From: Craspedostauros australis
Lineage: Eukaryota; Bacillariophyta; Bacillariophyceae; Mastogloiales; Achnanthaceae
DNA: 64,000 nucleotides
Assembly: GCA_026770025.1 (NCBI GenBank)
Contig: JAMXDE010000018.1
Span: 992,001 to 1,056,000, forward strand
Reading direction: 5' to 3'
Made by a program: the position numbers and the translations under genes. The notes under the pieces are model-generated. The model ran no database searches, was not told where the DNA came from, and saw only the letters and a list, made by a program, of their open reading frames with translations. Each line of letters starts with the position of its first letter. The first letter of the stretch is position 1. Positions 39,589 through 50,534 of this stretch are shown here, piece after piece.

Positions 39589-41256
39589 CTACTCCTCCAA
39601 CATCTCAGGCAAAACGCTGCAGGTGTAGTACTTCTTGGCCAGACTGAATCCATTGAAGGTGCACGCCGAGCTGCTAGTGTAGGCTCCCAGGTTCTCGTAG
39701 TAGAGGCAGTCGCCGATCTCCAGCTGCGGCAGGAGGACCGACCGGTTGACAACGTCGCCAGCGTCGCAGGTGGGGCCGAAGATGGTGGAGGGGTAGAGGA
39801 TGTCTTCGTTGTGATTAGTAGACTTGATGGGGTTGCTGCGCAACAACCGTGGTCTCACGTGGAGGGTGTCGTCCCAAATTAGATTGTTGAATGGACCATA
39901 CACGCCTTCGTTGAGGTAGTAGGCGAAGTCGTCGCGGGCGGCGACAGCCGTCTCCTCTGAGCCCTCGGCGTTGTCTTTGTTGGCAAGGTTGCTGCGGACG
40001 CTGGTGACAGAAACAACGACAGCAGAGCAGGCAGACACCAGGTATCGTCCTGGCTCGCCCATGACTCGGACGCTGTCCTCAGGGAAGATCTCGTCGATGA
40101 GGGGCGAGATCTGATCGGCCATGCCGGGGAACGACATGAGGGACATCGCCCTCTCAAGCGCCTCTTCATCTTCCTCCAATTCCTTGGGATGATCCTCATT
40201 GGGGACCTTGGAGAGGTTGGCCGGATTCCAAGGGGAGATCGTGTCGCCAGGGAAGCCACCGCCGATGTCCAAGAGGTTCATATCGAAGCCGAACTCGTTC
40301 TTGCCCATATCGAAGATTTCGCGGGAATCGTTCAGCGCCGTCTTGTAAGTGGATGCAGTGCGGCAGTTGGAACCAACGTGGAAGGCAACACCAATGACGG
40401 GCAAGCCGCATTCCTTGGCGGTGCTCAGCAGATCCCTCCAGTGCGCGCGCGTCGCACCAAACTTGGTGGAGAGTGGGTATTCCGAGCCGGAGTCATCCGT
40501 GACGATGCGCAGCACAAGCTCGATGTCCTTGGATATCTCCGCGCACTTCCGGATCTCGTCAGCATTGTCGAATGTGACCCTGCATACATTCTTTTTGACG
40601 GCGGCCTGGATGTGCGAGCGCTGCTTGCAGGGGTTGGCGAAGATGATGTCGGGGCGCTGCGGCAGATCCGCGGAGCATTCTTCCACGAGAGTAATCTCGC
40701 CCAGCGACGCGCAGTCGAAACCAGCCCCAAGTCTTGCCAGCATCTTGACGATGACGGGATCTGGGTTGGACTTCACAGCAAAGTACGGCGCAACGCGGGG
40801 TAAGCGATGCTTCCATTGCATGTACTGCTGCACAATGCTGCCCAGATCGCACACGTAGAATGCCTCGTCGGTGATGTCGGACCCGTTCGTCTTGGCAATG
40901 GCCTGCTCCCTGCGGAGGAAATGGCGAGTGGCGTGGCGCAGGCCCTTGCCGATGGCCGAGCCTTCCATGAACACCTCGTTGTCCTGGAGAATGTCAGCAA
41001 TCACACTGTGTTCGGGTGAGGCCAGCGAAGGGCGGGCGCTGTCTGTCTGCGTTTGCATTGTTTCTTTGTTGTCTCTCACTGAGTCATAATCGGTACTTGT
41101 CGGCATGATGCTCATCGACATGCCCAGTTGTTGGCGAGGCGTCATTGACGGTCGATGGATCGACACTTGCATTCGTCCTGTCCTGATACGTGTGGGCGGT
41201 GTCAGTCCACAACGGAGTGATCTGCGTGTGACGACACGTACTGTGGCAGAAATCAT
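39589..41256 (-). CDS. ODC: Ornithine decarboxylase-like PLP enzyme
   Basis: Fold-III PLP enzyme; converts ornithine to putrescine, the entry step of polyamine synthesis, if specificity follows the family. 555 residues from the first in-frame ATG; about 95 more than human ODC, mainly an N-terminal extension (MISATVRVVTRRS) that looks like a mitochondrial or plastid leader. PLP lysine lies in PYFAVKSNPDP (about K162). GGGFPGD and EPGRY bind the phosphate. GPTCDAGD near 496 supplies the catalytic Cys and the substrate-binding Asp. Intronless. Arginine or diaminopimelate specificity is less likely but cannot be excluded without alignment. Confidence 0.9.
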   Translation of the reverse strand: MISATVRVVTRRSLRCGLTPPTRIRTGRMQVSIHRPSMTPRQQLGMSMSIMPTSTDYDSVRDNKETMQTQTDSARPSLASPEHSVIADILQDNEVFMEGSAIGKGLRHATRHFLRREQAIAKTNGSDITDEAFYVCDLGSIVQQYMQWKHRLPRVAPYFAVKSNPDPVIVKMLARLGAGFDCASLGEITLVEECSADLPQRPDIIFANPCKQRSHIQAAVKKNVCRVTFDNADEIRKCAEISKDIELVLRIVTDDSGSEYPLSTKFGATRAHWRDLLSTAKECGLPVIGVAFHVGSNCRTASTYKTALNDSREIFDMGKNEFGFDMNLLDIGGGFPGDTISPWNPANLSKVPNEDHPKELEEDEEALERAMSLMSFPGMADQISPLIDEIFPEDSVRVMGEPGRYLVSACSAVVVSVTSVRSNLANKDNAEGSEETAVAARDDFAYYLNEGVYGPFNNLIWDDTLHVRPRLLRSNPIKSTNHNEDILYPSTIFGPTCDAGDVVNRSVLLPQLEIGDCLYYENLGAYTSSSACTFNGFSLAKKYYTCSVLPEMLEE

Positions 41257-42641
41257 CTTGATGTGTCTGATGTGGTGTTGTATCGGACGGTATGTCTGTG
41301 GTGGATTGTTGTAATCGTGCTGCACGTATTTGTGTGCAGTCGAGGCTCGATCGCTGTTTGGTTTCTGCTTGTGGCAGTATTCTGGGTTTGCTGGCCGAGC
41401 GCCAACAACAATCCGACACACACACACACACGAAACATCAACAAAAGACGGCGAGCGAGGACGAACCAGAGGGTGAGAGAGAAGAGACGAGGAGTGCCTG
41501 CCGGCTCATCAGGGCTGAGCGAAAAAGCGGAACCGATGATGCTTGTCACGATCGGAAGGCGAAGCTCCCTTGATGCACGGTCGTTTGTACCCTTGGCGGA
41601 ATTGGACACGCAGCAATGATGGAGGATTAGAACGTATGGTAGACGCCAACTGGCTACAAGATTATACCCAATTGTGTTGTTTGACAGATTGCGACCGTTT
41701 CGTTTCGCCTGCCTCTTTGTCTGCGTTGTGCCTTCTGTGGCTGTTTCTGTGGTTGTCGTTGCCCATTGCTGTTCGTGACTCATCAAATACTCGTGACTGG
41801 ATTCGCTCGTTGGATTGGAGGGGTTGAGTTTCTCTTCCCTGATTCGCTTCTCCTTTGAAGTCCGCCTCACGTTTGTCGATGACGTGTGTCGCGGAATCAT
41901 GAACCACGCACAAACTCTGACAGCTTGTTTTCTTCGCCTTCTCCATTCCGTTTCGAGACCAACACCACCTCGTGGCACGACTGGATTGCGTCGATCTGGG
42001 GACAGTTTTGGGTGTGTCCTTGTTGGAAGGTCGTTTCAAGAACAACGTTTGGCCTATCAAGTACTATTGAATAGTGTATTAAGCCTATCAAATATGGCCT
42101 TCTTCAACATGTGAAAGGTGCGGTATATTTAGCATTGTCTGTTAAAGTCGAATTCGAATTTATAGACACCGTGTGAGACTATATCACAAATGTCGAATGC
42201 GGACTTCATCATGCTGCTCACCTGCGCCAAGGACGGCATGATCATTGGCCAATTCCTGGACATAGGAATAGTAGCTAAATTGGGTTAGAGATTCACATGG
42301 TATAGTACGAGTGTGGATGATCTAAGCCAGAGCGCAACCAACAGGCATGTGTTCCCATCATCATGATCAAGCCAAGATAGTGACGCTCACAGATGCCAGC
42401 GAGCACCATTTGTATCGCGACGGCAAGGAGAATGAAACAATGATGCTACTCTCCACCATGCGAACACCCTCTGGAAACCGAATGGAATAGTAGTAGTTGT
42501 AGCTGTAGCTTGATGCGAGCACAGCCACATTCATGTATTGCGTAATATGAAACCACATCATAATACAATGCAGTTGTGCGGAGAAACACAAGCGTGCAAG
42601 TGCATGCGATTGCTTCCCTTTCACTAACGTCCCAGTCCAGT
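41257..42641. other. Intergenic, ODC promoter side
   Basis: About 1.4 kb between the ODC start and the 3' end of the next minus-strand gene. A short CA microsatellite lies at about 41418-41431 and a TGACTCAT box near 41777. No gene supported; the 241-codon minus frame at 41253-41978 has no ATG-anchored homology. Confidence 0.5.
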
Positions 42642-44912
42642 TCATTTGGCGTAACCACCGCTGGACGACAGCTTGGGATACAACTCGCACGTCTTCAAGG
42701 CTTCGTCGAACTTATCGCGCAGCGTATCAAAGTCCTCCAATCCCACAGCGATGCGGATGAGGTTGGGTGAGACATCGTAGCTCATGGCAAAATCCAACTC
42801 ATGATAATGCGCCAGCAGCGTGTAGGGACACACCAGCGTGAAATTGGTCCCCAACGACGGACCCTTCGCGACGTCGAGCACATCGTAGAACGTCCTCTGA
42901 CACATGTGCGAGTCGAGGTGGATGGACATCAGTCCTCCGTACCCGCCGTTGGTCTTGAGGTATTCGGCATAGAGGGGCGCACAGAATTTGGGGTACCACA
43001 CCTTCTCGACATCGGGGTGGTCATTGAGAAAGTCGGCCAGCTGTTCTGCCGTCTCGTTGATCTTGTCGTTGCGCTGCGGGAAGTCGGCGCTGTTGTGGAC
43101 CATGGCACGGGCGTCGGATTCGTGCAAGCCGCCGCCGACGTCTGTGTCCTTCATCATGTCCTGCTGCATCCATCGTCCCTTTTCGGTGTTGGGGTTGAGG
43201 ATGATGCTGCCTGCCATGGCGTCACCGCGGCCAGACACGAGCTTGGTGAGGGATGTGCAGACGGCGTCTGCCAATCCGGAATCGATGAGGTCGATGTTGA
43301 GGAAGTTGCCGATCGTGTCGTCGACGACCAAACAGAAGTCGTGCTTATCCGCCAGCTCCCGCAGCTTTTCTAGATCGGGACACTGTAGCAACGGGTTGGA
43401 TGGGGCCTCCGTCATCAATGCGCTCCATTTGGCGTCCTTGCGTTGCTGCATTAGGCGTTCCAGCAATCGCAGATCCAGATCGTCGCCCTTCCCAAAGAAT
43501 TCGACACCGTCGGGGGAGAATTCGGTTCGCGAGCACATCTTGAGAGTGTCCAGGTAGGGGAAACCGAAGACGATGGAGGTGCCGCCGCGGCTCATCGGGT
43601 CCTTCTCCATTTGGTACCTGCGGCTGGATCGCAGGGCCTTGTAGATGGAGGACATTCCACTTTGCGTGAGGAAGATGTTCTCTTCCGGCACATGCGTCCA
43701 TTCCATGATGCGATGCTTCAACGCTGTGGATGGTTTGCTCGATGACACGTCCTCTGCTGCAGTCTCGAGTGTTGCGGAGGCTGACTCCTCCTCCTGCTGT
43801 TGCTGCTGCTGCTGATGCGGCTGCTGTTGTATAACTCCATCATGCACATCGCAGTTATGTTTGACTACAGGATCGCCGGACTTGGGACAGCACGCCACAC
43901 GCTTCGAGATGGGCATGCCCAATTCCCGCAATGCGAATTCGGCACATCGACTGCTGACCAACTCACCGGTGTGCTGCCAGTAGGCCTTGGCCTCCATTCC
44001 AGCCGACGTTTCGGCAGGGAAAAGGACGGCGTGAATGTCAATGCCGTCATCCTCCAACGATGCCGTTCGGATGCGCGAGACGAAGTTGGTTTGTGGATTG
44101 CTTTCGCTTGGCTGAGTGGGCGGCGCGCTACTGGTGACCCGCTGCTGCATGTCCTGTCCTGCTGAATCTTTCCGACCGATCAGCGCCGTATCGGAAGCAT
44201 CGCGTCGTTCCAAGGCCTGCTGCAAAAATGCCTGGCAGCGCAATGCCGCCTCCTTCGTGGGCAGGACGAGGCAATCTTCGTCGTCGTTGCCAGAATGCTT
44301 GTCCAAGAAGACGCCCATCAACTGAATGACGTAGGGGTGGTAGACGAAACGCGGGTACCCGCACTGCAACGCGGTTGTCACGGATTCATCGCCCTCCTCG
44401 TATCCCACCACCGAACTCCAGGTGGGCAGGGAGACCGAACAGGCATGCTCATCGAATGGAATTGGCATGCCCAGTGGTTTGTTGCTGTTGGGGATATATT
44501 CTGTCGCAGCGGTTTCCGTCGTTGACGATTGCGAAGCAGGAAGACTCTTGTCCTGAGTTGAAGCTGCCGCGGAGAACTGAGCAGTTGACGTGAATGACGG
44601 AGACGACGACGGCGACAGTGCCGATGATGCCAGAGATCTTGATGGATACTCCAGTCGCTTCGAATGCACGCCATGCGCACGTGGTGGTGCCGCTGCTAAT
44701 GTTGATGTCGATGTGTACGTGCGTGCTCGTATGGAGTTGGGCGTTGCTGATTTGGAATCATCGTTGCGGACAGCATTCGCCAATGATGACGCGACGCATG
44801 TGCAGCTGCCCGAGGATCTGGACCCGTAAGTCCAGATGCTGCGCAGACTTTGGTGATCGCTTCGCAAAGTTCGGCGCAGCGCCATCATCTTCTGTGCTTT
44901 GCAGCTCAACAT
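42642..44912 (-). CDS. Cystathionine gamma-synthase, fungal Str2/Met-7 type
   Basis: PLP enzyme of the Cys/Met metabolism family; likely joins an activated homoserine ester with cysteine to give cystathionine. 756 residues. The N-terminal 150 or so are Ser/Arg-rich and targeting-like; alternative starts are the MM at residues 9-10. A lower-conservation region with a poly-Gln run follows. The catalytic fold shows GFPYLDTLK, EAPSNPLLQCPDLEKLRELAD, DDTIGNFLN and the PLP-lysine motif TSLTKLVSGRGDAMAG near residue 556, as in fungal Str2-type enzymes rather than plant CGS. The last 100 residues include YDVSPNLIRIAVGLED. A 3' piece is duplicated at 7832-8158. No intron. Confidence 0.9.
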   Translation of the reverse strand: MLSCKAQKMMALRRTLRSDHQSLRSIWTYGSRSSGSCTCVASSLANAVRNDDSKSATPNSIRARTYTSTSTLAAAPPRAHGVHSKRLEYPSRSLASSALSPSSSPSFTSTAQFSAAASTQDKSLPASQSSTTETAATEYIPNSNKPLGMPIPFDEHACSVSLPTWSSVVGYEEGDESVTTALQCGYPRFVYHPYVIQLMGVFLDKHSGNDDEDCLVLPTKEAALRCQAFLQQALERRDASDTALIGRKDSAGQDMQQRVTSSAPPTQPSESNPQTNFVSRIRTASLEDDGIDIHAVLFPAETSAGMEAKAYWQHTGELVSSRCAEFALRELGMPISKRVACCPKSGDPVVKHNCDVHDGVIQQQPHQQQQQQQEEESASATLETAAEDVSSSKPSTALKHRIMEWTHVPEENIFLTQSGMSSIYKALRSSRRYQMEKDPMSRGGTSIVFGFPYLDTLKMCSRTEFSPDGVEFFGKGDDLDLRLLERLMQQRKDAKWSALMTEAPSNPLLQCPDLEKLRELADKHDFCLVVDDTIGNFLNIDLIDSGLADAVCTSLTKLVSGRGDAMAGSIILNPNTEKGRWMQQDMMKDTDVGGGLHESDARAMVHNSADFPQRNDKINETAEQLADFLNDHPDVEKVWYPKFCAPLYAEYLKTNGGYGGLMSIHLDSHMCQRTFYDVLDVAKGPSLGTNFTLVCPYTLLAHYHELDFAMSYDVSPNLIRIAVGLEDFDTLRDKFDEALKTCELYPKLSSSGGYAK

Positions 44913-46090
44913 GGTGCCGCAGTTTCCGAGAGTTGTACAATACTAATATAATATGTTGAGGGCGTTGACGGTGTTGACGGTGTCGATGATGTCAAGTGCG
45001 TTTGCAATGATCACCCAAAGATTAAGATCCAACACAGTTCTGCAAGTATGGTGAGCACCCCAGGTTGCAGGTTGCACTTCGACTGTCTTGTTTCATCGAC
45101 TTTGCCGTTCTCATTCCCCAATGTCGCAAAAGGAGGCGATCGAATAACGGCCTCCTGAGAAGGGACAGCTGCTGTGGTTTGGAATCCGAACCACTCGCAC
45201 GAGTGTCGAGTGTTGAGTTGCGAATGGTGGAGCGTGGTGTGGAAAGTGTGAGATGTGAGGACTGCAAAGATGGTGACGATAGCGATGACGGCGACAACGA
45301 CAGGCGCTTCACAGGTGCGGATAATGTGCGATTGTGAGGTGCGCGTTTCGGACAGGCGTTTGTGGTTGTTCTTTGTTGATGCGGGCTCCATCAGGTTCTC
45401 TGTTTTGTCGTCCGTCCTTCCATCCCCCGTCAGGCTGTTTGTCTGATGAAGAGAAAGTGATCTGATTGGTCAAAGTGACAAACAACACTGGATTCACTCG
45501 ACTAAACTGATCACGATCCACTCACTCTGGAACTCCAGCATGCTCGTCTGGGGCAATAATGACGTGACATCAATAATATCAATAGTCATCATTTCGTGCC
45601 CAAAGTGGAGCAATATATATGTGTATTGCGTTCGTGTTGAGAAAGGATGAGACACAAGGATGACACGGGTCGTGACAGTGTCGATGGCCGTTCTATAAAT
45701 CACAAAATGCACAGGCACAAGCGGCGATGACATCGGCAAGAAAGAGCCAGCGCGATTTTACCTCAAAGCGCTTTACTTGCGTTCGCGAATGACCTCCCTT
45801 CGGTTGATCTCTCGCCGCGAGTTTTCATCCCGTCTTCTCTCCTCGTTGGTTCGTGTCCTTACAATCGTGGCTTGCTTGCTCGCCCTGTTTCGCCGCGCAA
45901 CCAACGCCAATACCGTCACTCAAACCGCCACCAACTCTTGTGTGCGCGTTGAGAGCAACAACAGAGCGCCACACTCACACTCGCACAAGCGCGCATAAAA
46001 CCGAAAGGATCACGAACAGAAAGCAAGAGCAAGAAGCAAGAGCAAGACACCAACCGCGTCAACTCCACAACAGCAACAGACAGGACCAAG
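44913..46090. promoter_or_regulatory. Divergent intergenic region, synthase and secreted protein
   Basis: About 1.2 kb between two divergent start codons, so it should hold both promoters. No gene or known element recognised. Confidence 0.45.
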
Positions 46091-46834
46091 ATGATGATTA
46101 CCGGACGAATCTCGATCACCATGATGCTGCTGATCGCAGCGGCCAGCCAATGCGCGGCAACATCGCGCCAGCTGGAAGGCGTGACTGTGGAAGGCGCCAA
46201 CGGGGACCTCACCAACGACGGTCTGCGCGGCGACTGCCAGGTCCTGAAGGAGGACGGCACGGACGTCACAGACAAAATGGTCTCCAAGGGTGACTACGAA
46301 GGCCACGAGCGCACCGTCGTCACGTGCATGGACACCAAGAGCTGCATGCGCAACATCGTGTCGAACTGCGACGTCATCAGATGCGAAGGATTGGAGGCAT
46401 GCCAAAACATGAAGGTCATCGATCCCTCGCTGGCCCTGCTGTGCGATGGTCGCCACTCCTGCCATCGCACGGAGCTCGTCGTCTCGCAGTCCGAATCCAT
46501 CGTGGAAGGCAGCGGCAACTTCAAGGTGCAGTGCAAGGGAAGCGGCGCGTGCAACGTGGCGCAACTCGTGTCCCAAAGCCTGCCCATGGACGTCGTCTGC
46601 GATGGTCCCAAGGCATGCCGCAAGGCCACGATCAAGGCCAATGACGGCACCGTCGAGTGCAAGAACGGAGGAACGCGGTACGAGGCCTGCCGCGGTTCCG
46701 TCGCCATCCGTGCCAAGTGCCTCAAGTGCAACGGAGACATGTCGTGCGGGGAGCACATCAACGTCTGCAAGTTCTCACAGACCGGGGACAACTGGCAGAT
46801 CTGCCAGTCCGACTCCAACTTTGGGGACTGCTAG
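46091..46834 (+). CDS. Secreted cysteine-repeat protein
   Basis: 247 residues with a signal peptide (hydrophobic ISITMMLLIAAASQCAA). The mature part is a run of short modules of the type CxGxxSCxxxxL (CEGLEACQNM, CDGRHSCHRT, CKGSGACNVA, CDGPKACRKA) with regular 20-25 residue spacing, then a Cys-rich tail. Spacing suggests disulphide-stapled beta-helix rungs like those of the larger protein at 12195-13391; the two appear to belong to the same loose family. Function unknown; likely extracellular or cell-wall associated. Confidence 0.82.
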   Translation: MMITGRISITMMLLIAAASQCAATSRQLEGVTVEGANGDLTNDGLRGDCQVLKEDGTDVTDKMVSKGDYEGHERTVVTCMDTKSCMRNIVSNCDVIRCEGLEACQNMKVIDPSLALLCDGRHSCHRTELVVSQSESIVEGSGNFKVQCKGSGACNVAQLVSQSLPMDVVCDGPKACRKATIKANDGTVECKNGGTRYEACRGSVAIRAKCLKCNGDMSCGEHINVCKFSQTGDNWQICQSDSNFGDC

Positions 46835-47141
46835 AGACAGACAGAGAGAGTCACAAGCATAGACAGACAGAAGTCATACTGGGAACCAAGCGCAGCAAAC
46901 GCAACAAAGGGAATACGAACTGCAGTGCAACAAGCCACATGTAAAATACAAAGAGAATAAACATAGCCACAGCAAACGTAAACGTAGACGCAATAAACAT
47001 ACAAGTAAGTACAGCGCGGTCCTGGGATTCGCGGAATGCGTTCGCATTGTTCTCAGTCCTCTTCTTGGTGTGCTCGTGCTTGGAAGCAAGTGGAGCATGG
47101 CATTATACTCTGTTGTGGTGCAAGGGGTTGCCAGCTAGACT
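46835..47141. other. Convergent intergenic region
   Basis: 3' flanks of two convergent genes. A-rich sequence with CAGACAGA-type repeats near 46840-46870; no gene. Confidence 0.5.
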
Positions 47142-48479
47142 TTACAACCGACTTCTTGGCGCCTCGTCCCTTCGAACATTCCGCAACCGCTGCCTCCAAC
47201 CTTCATCGAACCCGATCGCATCCAAATAGCCGATCACCGATCCGTACTTGTCCTCGCAATGACGGAACGTGGCCCGTATGGCCTCCGCATTGGTGCCAGC
47301 GAACTTGGCCTTGTCCAGCTTGCCCACCTTCCGCATCCCGATGGCGGCACTGGGTTTGGCTTCCTTGGCGAAGGCCGCGTTGGAGGCGACGTAATCCTCA
47401 ACTATGACATCCCGCGGGACCTCCAAGATGGTTTGCAGCAGCATGACGAGCATGCCCGTTCTGGAGTACAATAGTAGATAATATAGTATAATAATTGGGA
47501 ATTGTCGGGAGAGTGTTCATTGTGGGAGAGATGGGTGGGAGGGGGTGAGAATGTGATCTGGAGCACATTATGACGTATGGTACGAGTACGCAGTGGAGCA
47601 CGAAAGTCCACGCAATGCCGAGATCATTTGATGAACAGCATACGAGTACGAGCAGTCCTCGCATCATAGTACTCACCGATCCTTGCCCTTGACACAATGA
47701 ATGACGACGGGCGCACATCGCGTCTCCAAATACACCGTGATCCATCGCAAGGCCAAATTGAGTTCGGATCGCCCCGTCTCCAAGATGGCCTCATTCAATC
47801 CTCGCAACCCGCGCTCATTCAACGCCTCGATGCGCATGGCATGCAAGGCCGCGCCGTCCATCAATTTGTACCACTTCAGCCGCAGTCGTTGCGCTGTCGT
47901 CGGGAACCAGTTCTGCGTGACGTAGGCCATGAATCGCTGCGGCGACAAGACGTCGATCTGCAAGATGGTGCGGTCGTCGCATTGTCCATCTGGGATTGTC
48001 GTCGTGGCGGCGTCCACCGCAACGATGTTCATGCTGGACTGCACCCACGTGCGCGTCTTGGCATTGTCTCGTTCGGAATCCGATCTCAAATCCAAGATCA
48101 GACCGGCGTCGTTGTAGACCAAGGCGTCTGTCGATTGCATCGGCGGTGGTGATGATGATGTGGAAGCGCTTGGATCGACGTAACTTGCGAGGTTGTCCGT
48201 GGCTCCGCAACGAAAGATGTTGTAATCTTTCAAACCTGCCGCAGCACGAAAGTTAAGGATCTTGCAATCGTCGCTTGTGGATGCCATTGTGGTATCTGCA
48301 GTTGTGATTGTTTTCGCGCTGTCGCTGTCGCTGTTGCTGTCACTCTTCGCGCTGAGGAGGACCGACGATAGTACGACTATGTGAGATGAATGATGCTCGT
48401 GCGATCGGAAGCTTGCCTCAGGTGATGAGAAGCCACAAGCAGATGATGCGGACACCAACAGAAACGTGAGGATCTTCAT
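47142..48479 (-). CDS. Tyrosine/serine protein phosphatase, two exons
   Basis: Cysteine-based phosphatase of the bacterial-type tyrosine/serine family (Y_phosphatase3-like). Exon 1 is 48479-47677 and exon 2 is 47460-47142; the intron (47676-47461, 216 bp) has donor GTGAGT and acceptor CTCCAG and falls inside the P-loop. Joined, the catalytic signature reads HCVKGKDRTG. N-terminal family marks NFRAAAGL, FRCGATDNL and LILDLRSDSERD are present. About 373 residues. The leader MKILTFLLVSASSACGF followed by SSP resembles a diatom signal peptide with an ASAFAP-like cleavage site, so plastid or ER targeting is likely. Substrate unknown. 48479 is the first ATG. Confidence 0.88.
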
Positions 48480-49003
48480 CAATTCTTTCTGCTATTATAT
48501 TCAATGCTCGGTTCAATTGTGCTCTGTGTTCCTTGTATGCTTTGGTCTGTTTATCTTGGTGTCCCTAATATTATAGAATAGAATAGAATATAATGTAATG
48601 TCATCGATCGAGGACTGTGTTTCGAGAGGGAAGAAGTGGGAGGTACAGTTCGAACAGGAAGGAGGATCCGCCTCATGCGTTTTTGTTCGTTGGGTGAGCT
48701 GTTTCGTGAGATTGTGCTCGTTCCGAAATCGGCCGTCTGCTCTTCGTCATGGTCGCCAATACTTTCGCCAACGGCCAGATTCGTCAGAACAAAACAAGAA
48801 TTCATTTCGGCGCCCCTCGTCATGGAACAGCACAGAGCATTACATTGCGCGCCAACATCACGACAACAACCTCGACCAACTACATCAACCAACCATTGAC
48901 AACGGACAATTCTCCACAACGCACAATAGGTCCCAGACAGCCGTAATACCACCAGTGACGGCATCAGTACGAGCTAAGAGTAGCGGCAGTGCCAGGATCA
49001 GTT
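48480..49003. promoter_or_regulatory. Divergent intergenic region, phosphatase and basic protein
   Basis: 524 bp between divergent start codons. It includes an AATAGAATAGAATA repeat near 48576-48600. No gene. Confidence 0.45.
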
Positions 49004-50254
49004 ATGAAGATCTCGACCGCCATCAACCGCAAGAGCCCCGATCTCGAGGATGGAGGCGCACCCACAGAGGAGCCCGCCAATGCCGGCGGCAAGTCTGACG
49101 CTGTTCTCCAACAACAAACAGTGACTGCGAAAGAAGGTGCCATTGACGATTCTCGCGCCAAACCCAGCTCTCTCACAGAAGCGGACTCCAGGTCTCACGC
49201 TGCTCTGCATGTGCAGACTCAGACATCGCATCCACCTGCAGAAACACTGCCACAACAACACGGGTCGAATTCGGTGACGGTCCCCTCCCATGCACTTCCA
49301 CATCGGGCACAATCACAAGCGCAGGCGTTCCTCTCCACAACCGAAGACGATCGCAGCAGCCACGGCGAAGACAATCAAGGCAACACTCACGAAAACGATC
49401 ACGAGAGCAAGCACCAGAACGAGAACGACGACAACGACGACAGCCCAGAAGCAACCGCAACCATGCCCGGCCGTGCCAAACGCAAAGCGCCCCCCGCCAC
49501 AAGCCTGAATACAAGTACGAGCACGAGTGCTGCGCCAACTGAGAATGCAGCAGCTGAAAGCACGAGCCCAGTCGCAACAGCAGTCCCAACAGCAGAGGCA
49601 ACCACGGAGATCGACAGCGCCAAACCCAAACCGATCAAACGAAGTCGCAGGCACAGATCCAAGCAACCGCTGGGACCGGACATTGCCACGGCGCAAGGCA
49701 TCCAGGATCACACCTACATCCAGGTCCAGTGGGACCTCGTCAAGCCGGCCAACAAACGCACGAAGGGAGCTTCCGGCAAATCGAAGAAGGTGTGGTGGGA
49801 CGCCAAACTGATGCCGTGGGACGGCACCTGCACCGACGATCACATCCACATCCGCCAGGTCGAGTACACACCCAAACAGGACTACAACTTCCCCGACGTC
49901 ACCTACGACTCCGTCCTCTTCCTCGACGCCGGCTCCCTCCTCAGCGTCACGAACCCGCGCCATCAGATCAAGTTCAAGTACCGCGCCAAACCCAAGCTGT
50001 CGCCCGACGTCAAGCCCGCGGAGGTTTGGATTCCCGAGCAGGACCTCGATGCGTGGTTGAGCCGCGCCGTGCTGTCATCCATGCGTGAGCATTTTCCGAG
50101 ATTCGTCTTTTTGGACGATGACGAGCAGATGCGCATCGCGGGTTGGATGGACACGGCCAAGACGCGCATCAAGGCGGCGTTGGCCGATTCGAAGCGGCCC
50201 GTCACGGATGCGGAGCTGCCCATCCTCGTCATGAATGCATTGAGGGATGGTTGA
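49004..50254 (+). CDS. Conserved-looking protein of unknown function, nuclear-type
   Basis: 416 residues from the first ATG; the open frame extends 15 bases upstream from a GTG. The first 200 residues are low-complexity, rich in Ser/Thr/Ala/Glu/Asn. A basic cluster (KPIKRSRRHRSKQP) could be a nuclear localisation signal. The remaining 200 look folded: YIQVQWDLVKP, KKVWWDAKLMPWDG, DDHIHIRQVEYTP, YDSVLFLDAGSLLSV and an acidic-aromatic C-terminal part. The Trp/Val pattern of KVWWDAKLMP resembles a small Tudor-like barrel, but that is a guess. No intron. Confidence 0.7.
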   Translation: MKISTAINRKSPDLEDGGAPTEEPANAGGKSDAVLQQQTVTAKEGAIDDSRAKPSSLTEADSRSHAALHVQTQTSHPPAETLPQQHGSNSVTVPSHALPHRAQSQAQAFLSTTEDDRSSHGEDNQGNTHENDHESKHQNENDDNDDSPEATATMPGRAKRKAPPATSLNTSTSTSAAPTENAAAESTSPVATAVPTAEATTEIDSAKPKPIKRSRRHRSKQPLGPDIATAQGIQDHTYIQVQWDLVKPANKRTKGASGKSKKVWWDAKLMPWDGTCTDDHIHIRQVEYTPKQDYNFPDVTYDSVLFLDAGSLLSVTNPRHQIKFKYRAKPKLSPDVKPAEVWIPEQDLDAWLSRAVLSSMREHFPRFVFLDDDEQMRIAGWMDTAKTRIKAALADSKRPVTDAELPILVMNALRDG

Positions 50255-50534
50255 AGCGTGCATGCGTGTGTTGGAGGTATGGGGGAAGGGGGGTTGGGAG
50301 GATGGTCAAAACTAGAAACACAGAGATAGCGAGCATCCAGATGCAATGCAATGAAGATGAATGGTGGAGGATTATGACACACAAAGTGTCGCAATAAGTA
50401 TCTGAATTCTTGCTTGCCGCAACATTCGTCTTCTTCCTTGTTTCTAACAACTGATGTGCTATACCGTGTGCGTAGTGACTATTATGTGCAGAACACGCTA
50501 TTCTCCAGAGTTGTCCACTCGACTTGAGGGAACT

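Noticed and set aside
41253-41978. 241-codon minus frame upstream of ODC
   Set aside because: No domain, overlaps the ODC start and leader, composition like noncoding DNA.
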